Source of the DNA: Eucalyptus grandis
Taxonomy: Eukaryota; Streptophyta; Magnoliopsida; Myrtales; Myrtaceae
Direction of reading: 5' to 3'
Assembly (NCBI RefSeq): GCF_016545825.1
Contig: NC_052614.1
Span: 64,454,528 to 64,518,527, forward strand
Length of the DNA: 64,000 bases
A program made the translations under genes and the position numbers. Of the stretch, positions 58,205 to 64,000 are shown piece after piece (the first letter of the stretch is position 1; the number at the start of each line of letters is the position of its first letter). The notes beneath the pieces are model-generated. The model worked only from the letters and a program-made list of their open reading frames with translations. It was not told the DNA's origin and did no database searches.

Positions 58205-61200
58205 ATGGAGAAGTTCATCTTTTTAGCATTTGTTGATGTTCTGTTGGCTTCCCTATTGATGTTTCAGCCCATCATTTGTTCTAGCAACTTCACTGATCAA
58301 GAGGCTCTCCTCCACTTCAAATCAAAGATGGAAGTCGACCCGACAAACACCATCAAAGGTGGCAATTGGACCGTGGAAGCAAATTTCTGTGAATGGATTG
58401 GTGTCGTTTGCAGCAACCGCAGGCACAGAGTCATAGCTTTAGACCTCTCGCACATGGATCTCCAGGGAAGACTCTCTCCCTACCTTGGCAATCTTTCTCT
58501 CCTGGCTTCTCTTGATCTCCGCAACAACAGTTTTTATGGCATGATTCTAATAGAAATTAGTCATTTACGCCGCTTGAAAGAACTTATTCTCGAATCGAAC
58601 CAGTTCGAAGGGAACATTCCTCCTATCTTAACCCAGTGCCAGAATCTCGAAGTCATGTCACTTGCGAGGAACAAACTAACGGGTGGTATACCAAGAGAAT
58701 TTGGCACCTTTCCTAAGTTGCAACAACTGAATTTTAGCTCGAACGACTTACGCGGTCAAATTCCAAGCTTCCTGGGCAACATATCTACATTGCGAGTCAT
58801 TAAACTGGCCAATGCTACTCTCACAGGTTCGATTCCTTTAGCACTTTTCAATAGATCGCTCACATGGGTCAATTTGAAGGATAATTATCTCTCTGGAAGT
58901 CTTCCCTCCAATCTTTGCTACCGCTGGCCTAACATTCAGATTCTTATACTGCGTCAAAATCAATTCAGCGGCCTGCTACCAAAGACGCTAACCCAATGCA
59001 AAGAGCTTATCATATTGTGGTTGGCTTACAATAGTTTTCAGGGAAGCATTCCTCGAGATATAGGCAACCTCCAAAAGCTGCAATGGCTCTCTTTTTATGC
59101 TAACAACTTGACTGGCACAATTCCACGAACCATCGGTAACATGTCAAGCTTGCAGGAGCTAAGGATAGGACCTAACTACATTGAAGGGGAGATTCCAAGT
59201 GAGATTGGCAATTTGGTCAATCTGCAACAAATGGTCCTTGGGGAAAATTTGCTAACCGGCCAAGTGCCTCAAGAGGTTTTTAATATTTCTTCACTCCGAG
59301 TGCTTATTTTGATGTACAATTCCCTCTCTGGAAGCCTTCCCTCAGGTAGAGATCTAAGCCTTCCGAATTTGAGAGGTCTATATCTATCAAACAATGGCTT
59401 TGGCGGCAACATCCCACAGTATTTCTCGAATTTTTCGAACCTAATCTTTTTTGATGTCGGTTACAATCAACTCAGTGGACCCATACCTACGGGTTTGGGC
59501 AACTTGAAGAACCTCGAAGCCTTAGTACTTATATCTAATCGGCTAACAAGTGAGACTTACGGTTCGGAGCTTAGTGTTCTCTCTGCTTTATCTAATTGTC
59601 TGTTTCTGCGACTCTTGGTGTTGGAAGGCAACCCGCTTTGTGGCTCCATACCAGAATCTATCAAGAACTTCTCCAGTTCCCTACAAGTTCTAGTTGCTCC
59701 CAATTGTCAAATAAGAGGTCGTATTCCTGAGGAAATGGGTTTCTTGAAGAGATTGACTTTGCTAGAGTTGAGCAATAATGCTTTAGATGGCAACATCCCA
59801 TCATCAATCGGAGGACTAGAAAGGTTGCAACGGCTGCGTCTTGATAACAACCATCTCGAAGGACCGATCCCCGATGAGATATGCAACTTGAAAGGTTTAG
59901 GAGAGTTGCTGCTCCAGCAAAACAGGATATCGGGATCAATCCCGAATTGCATTGAAAACCTTAGCAGCCTTCAAAATTTTCTCATAAGCTCGAATAACAT
60001 GACATCAGTTATACCATTTAGTCTGTGGGGCCTTCGAGAACTCATCTTCCTCAATCTATCACTCAATTCTTTCAATGGAGGACTGCCACTTGAAATAGGG
60101 AAGATGAGAGCTATAAATAGTATTGATCTTTCTTGGAACCGACTTTCTGGTGCCATACCGAGTTCCATCCAAGAGCTTGAGAGCCTTGCTTCTCTCAACT
60201 TGTCAAGGAACTTGTTTCAAGGATTGATACCGCAATCGATCTGTCATCTCAAAGGGTTGGAATTCCTTGATCTCTCCTACAATGAGTTATCAGGCACGAT
60301 ACCTAAGTCCTTGGAAGCACTTGCATTTCTACAAATTTTGAACTTGTCCTTTAATAAGCTATCGGGAGAGATTCCTAATGGCGGGCCCTTTGGAAAATTC
60401 TCAGTTCTCTCTTTCATTGGGAATGAAGCACTTTGTGGAAATGCGATTTTTCAAGTCCCACGTTGCAAGGTAAATGGAATGAAATCATCAAGGGACAAGC
60501 GGCTCCATATACTATACATTATTGTGCCAATCGTATCAGCTATATTTTTAGTCCCTGTCATTTGCTTATTTAGGAAGCGTGGGAATACCAGTAAAAAAGC
60601 TTCAGTTTCGATGGAGAACTTGCCTAGAATTGACCACCCAATGATATCATATCGGGAGCTTTGCTTGGCTACTAACAACTTCAGCGAAAGCAATTTGCTC
60701 GGAGCAGGAAGCTTTAGCTCTGTATATAAAGGGACTCTGGCCAATGGGATAGACATCGCGGTCAAATTACTGAATCTCCATATTGAAGGTGCTCTGAAAA
60801 GTTTTGACGCAGAATGCGATGCTTTCCGTATGATCCGGCACCGCAATCTCGTCAAAGTGATCAGCACCTGCACGAACGCCAATCTGAGAGCTTTAGTGCT
60901 GCAATACGTGCCTTGTGGCAGCTTGGAGAAGTGGATGTACTCCAACAACTACAACTTGGATCTCCATCAGCGAGTGAAGATAATGGTCGATGTCGCAACG
61001 GCAATCGAGTATCTCCACCATGGCCAACCAAAGCCCATTGTGCATTGCGATCTGAAGCCTAGCAATATTCTTCTAAACGAGGACCTAGTCGCACAAGTCT
61101 CTGACTTTGGAATTGCCAAGATTTTGGCTGAGAACAAGCTCGAAACACAAACCCAAACTCTCGGCACGATTGGTTACATTGCTCCAGGTACATTTGTCGA

Positions 61201-61692
61201 ATTTTAGCTAATTCGAGCCTTTGATTGCCAATATAATGGTATAATGTATTAGAGATATATTAGCACTCGTATGCCTCTTGATCTTATTACTTATGTTCCA
61301 AAAAGAAATAGATCAATTGATGATGGTCACAAACTATGATGCTTGCAGAGTATGGTTCGGAAGGGAAAGTCTCGACAAAAGGAGATGTATACAGCTTCGG
61401 CATATTGTTGTTGGAAGTGATTACTGGGAAGAAGCCAACCGGTGAAATGTTCAATGCGGATGTCAGCTTGAGGCAATGGGTAGGTGCAGCAATTCGAGAG
61501 AGAGTGCTTGACATTGTGGATAGCAAAATCCTTCACACGAAACATGAAGATCCGGTGCTTTCAAAATTCCATAGCATAGTCTTATTAATACTAGAATTAG
61601 GACTAGAATGTTCAAAGGACTTGCCCGAGGAAAGAATGGACATGAAAACTGTCGTGGTTAAGCTCAACAAGATCAAGTTGTCACTTCCTTAA
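58205..61692 (+). CDS. RLK3: intact LRR receptor-like kinase, non-RD, LRR-XII type
   Basis: Two exons (58205-61187 and 61349-61692) joined over a 161-bp GT-AG intron give 1108 residues. The ATG at 58205 is chosen because it starts a good signal peptide (MEKFIFLAFVDVLLASLLMF, about residues 1-27); the in-frame ATG at 58127 lies in repeated flank. Then come the LRR N-terminal cap (NFTDQEALLHFKSKM to CEWIGVVCSN), about two dozen extracellular LRRs with many N-glycosylation sequons, a transmembrane helix near 768-788, and a kinase domain. The kinase has GAGSFSSVYKG near 832, AVK near 850, HCDLKPSN near 946, SDFG, and GYIAPEYG at the exon junction. Cys before the catalytic Asp makes it non-RD, typical of pattern-recognition receptors such as FLS2, EFR and Xa21, and of At3g47570-like genes. 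It is predicted to sit in the plasma membrane as an immune-type receptor; the ligand is unknown. Without splicing, translation would stop at 61207, 6 codons into the intron. Confidence 0.93.
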
Positions 61693-62814
61693 CAAGAAAA
61701 CAAGGCCGAGAGTAGCTCAGAGAATTTGAACTTAGCATTTTCATATTTTGTAGTCGGTAATTTCATTTCTATTGCATTGTGTGTACTACTTTTCAAGATA
61801 GTTCCTAATCTTCTTTTAAGCTTTCTGAATCAGACAAAACAATTCAAAATGCGACTAGATCTGCAATCGACAGTTTAACTCATGTCCAACTTCAGAATGT
61901 GTAGCGACTGCCACGTTCTCTAAAAAAATTTTGTCTGAGAGTTGGTAGATTTGCTAGTGACGAACATGGTTTCCTTGAAGCTTGAAGCTCGACGTCTTCT
62001 CGCATCAAGCCGGGCACAGCCCATGAGCCTTGCATGTCAAGCTGGGCAGGGCTAACCTTTTCAGCCCGCACGCCAAGCCTAGGCCCAGTACCTATTTGGG
62101 CCAATTTTGATCCATTTTCTATTTTGAAATTCTCCTTTTATTTTTACAAAAGTACTTATAATTTATTTTAATCCGACAAAAGATTATTTTAACTTTTCCA
62201 TACTAAAATTGTAAAGCGAAATCAAACTAATTGGAATGATAGTAACTTGGCGTAAAAAAAGAAAATATAGTTATGATGTCTGCATTATATGCCTATATGG
62301 TCATCTTCGTTCCCTATGTAACGTCATAATGAATAGTAATAAGACCATCCTTTCAATTGCATGGAGAAATAGAATATTGAAAGTCATTTTCTGATTGTTA
62401 TAATTTTTCCAAGAGGCAAACATCAAATAATATCTTCGTATTCTTTCAATGATTAAAACAAACATTGATTCAAGGGCACTGTAGAAACGATGAAATATAA
62501 TAGGCCTTTTCTTTTGTCCATTATCTTTTCTTTGGCTTGTTTTCCATTGTTCTCTTTCAAGTTTAATTACATTAAAATATTAAATTAATATGTAACTGTG
62601 GGCTAAATGAGAAATCAAACAGTGAGATAAAACCCATTTTTGACTTAAATATGTAGATAAAGGGCATTTTTCGTTTTGATCGTCAGAAAAAAAAAAAAGG
62701 TTATACAATATGAATATGAGTAAAAACTTATTATCATTGTTTTTTTCCTTGAAGTAGAAGTAGAATGATTTTAAGTCATCACTTCCAATGAATTTTACAA
62801 GAAAAGTTTCATGG
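61693..62814 (+). other. RLK3 3' flank; holds the empty site of the 3843-5562 transposon
   Basis: Colinear with 3286-3842 joined to 5563-6135. The insertion point is within caaactaattgg at about 62224-62236. No gene. Confidence 0.7.
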
Positions 62815-63240
62815 GAAAAGTATAAGAAAAGTCCTAAATTTTTTGCATTGATGCCAATTTAGTCATAAACTTTCTATTAGTGCAAATTTAATTCTAAACA
62901 TTTTGACTTGGTACCAATTTAATCCTAAACATATTATTGTTATCAATTTAAACCTAAAACGTTTGATTTGGTGTCAATTTAGTCCTAAACATCTTGATCT
63001 ATCACCAATTCAATCTTTTCAACTAATTTTGGCCGGATATTGCTAACGTGAATGCTGATCAACTAATAATATTTTAATATTTTTTCAAATTATTTATTAA
63101 TTTATTTCTTTTATTTTTTTTTTTTTCCCTTCCCTCCTCCTTCCTCCAGCCGGTTGCCAGCTGGGCGAGGCTGCCCTCACAGCCACTAGTGAGGACTCGA
63201 GCCTCACCAATGACCGGCGAGGCTTGCCAAAGGTCGAGCC
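62815..63240. mobile_element. Truncated one-armed element of the 'agtcctaaa' type
   Basis: Repeated 'ccaatttagtcctaaac' units, then a T-rich stretch and the start of a GC-rich core (gggcgaggctgccctcac). The second arm is absent, and the core breaks directly into dioxygenase intron 8 sequence at about 63242. Confidence 0.6.
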
Positions 63241-63241
63241 T

Positions 63242-63380
63242 GTATAAATCAATTAGCGTAAGGAAAGCTTTGAACATGAAGGTCGGGGATTTTCTTATGG
63301 CAGGCTACTATAGATCGGTAGCTAGTCCCAAACTCCATCGGAATATCTTTTGTTGCACCCTCTCGGCCCTTGCTTATAAA
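63242..63380 (+). repeat. Detached copy of the dioxygenase intron 8 island
   Basis: ggaaagctttgaacatgaagg through the gtcccaaactcca segment matches intron 8 of copies C-H, with more differences than those show to each other. No dioxygenase exon is nearby. Confidence 0.7.
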
Positions 63381-63789
63381 TGAAGTCAGTTCATTTTAAA
63401 AACCAATCTAAACCCATTTAATGCGGGTTTTTAATTTAGAACTAATTATGGTCTATATCTTAATTTAAGTTGACAACTCACTTCCAAAGATGTAAAATAT
63501 GCATCTCCAATCTATTACCCTAAAATGACTTCCCTACGAATCTAATAGGTGTCATGTAATTATTATTCATACGGTCTTCTCAATATATATATATAAATAA
63601 GTGCATTGAAAGCCTTAAAGCTTTTTACGGAAGTATAATTGAATCCTAAAATTTTCAAAAAATGTAATCAAGTCTTTTCACGAAAGTATAATAAAGTCAT
63701 AAAACTTTCAAAAAACTCAATGAAGTCTTAAAATTTATCACAAAAATGCAATCGAGTTCTAAAATTTTCAAAAACTGCAATTAATGCTC
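63381..63789. other. AT-rich intergenic sequence
   Basis: 63605-63785 holds repeated 'aaaattttcaaaaa...gaa(g)tcttaaa' units, probably another degraded repeat arm. No gene. Confidence 0.5.
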
Positions 63790-64000
63790 CATTCGTTTCG
63801 CGGAAAATAACTTCCGGGAAAATATTTTCCGAAATTTCCGGTGTTCGGATGGCGGAAAACACACGGTCAATGGAAAATATTTTCCGGTCAACGGAAAATC
63901 CCTCTTGAATGAGCGGAAAATGTTTTCCTCTTTTGAAAGAGGAAAACATTTTCCGCAGCTCTCACACGAGCTCTGGCGCTCCCGCTGCTCTTTCCTCCCT
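63790..64000. mobile_element. Left part of a 3843-type element, cut by the window end
   Basis: ttcgtttcgcggaaaat with many ggaaaat(a/g)ttttcc palindromes resembles the ends of the 3843-5562 element, then turns GC-rich (gcagctctcacacgagctctgg). The right end lies outside the window. Confidence 0.55.

Noticed and set aside
60451..60948. 165-residue minus-strand frame within RLK3
   Set aside because: Antisense shadow of the kinase domain, seen equally in RLK1 and RLK2.
1..64000. A biosynthetic gene cluster combining receptor kinases and dioxygenases
   Set aside because: The two families are interleaved by duplication; no other pathway enzymes are present, and nothing links the dioxygenase to the receptors.

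Overview
This is a nuclear genomic window from a flowering plant. The evidence is GT-AG introns, large non-RD LRR receptor kinases, a multi-exon 2-oxoglutarate dioxygenase family, a captured fragment resembling a plastid outer-envelope pore protein, and dense LTR/MITE debris. It is most likely a woody eudicot. A Myrtales/Eucalyptus-like genome would fit the heavy tandem duplication, but that is a guess and nothing in the sequence proves it. I see no RNA gene, CRISPR array, organellar insert or prokaryotic system. All recognisable genes lie on the + strand. Layout: receptor-kinase pseudogene RLK1 (1-3285, cut by the window edge); a transposon-rich stretch (3.8-11.6 kb); eight copies or part-copies (A-H) of one dioxygenase gene; RLK2 (pseudogene, 42.4-45.9 kb) between dioxygenase copies F and G; more repeats (52.6-57.8 kb); and RLK3 (58.2-61.7 kb, intact). 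The window is thus two interleaved gene families undergoing duplication and decay. Two genes look functional. RLK3 encodes a complete 1108-residue LRR-XII type receptor kinase from two exons. Dioxygenase copy C encodes a complete 336-residue enzyme from 11 exons (25238-29727) with HxD...H iron ligands and the RxS 2-oxoglutarate motif. Copy F has intact exons 2-11 but lacks exon 1. The other six dioxygenase copies and two of the three kinase copies carry stops, frameshifts, lost splice sites or missing exons. Copies D+E and G+H are the same fused, already broken pair present twice, so the block was duplicated after it had decayed. Two transposon insertions can be defined to the base because an uninterrupted paralogous site exists in the window. 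A 1.72-kb PIF/Harbinger-like element (TAA target duplication) behind RLK1 carries a captured OEP37-like exon. A 513-bp Mutator-like MITE (9-bp target duplication) lies in a decayed RLK 5' fragment. Several other inverted-repeat elements have different AT-rich termini but share one style of extremely GC-rich core.
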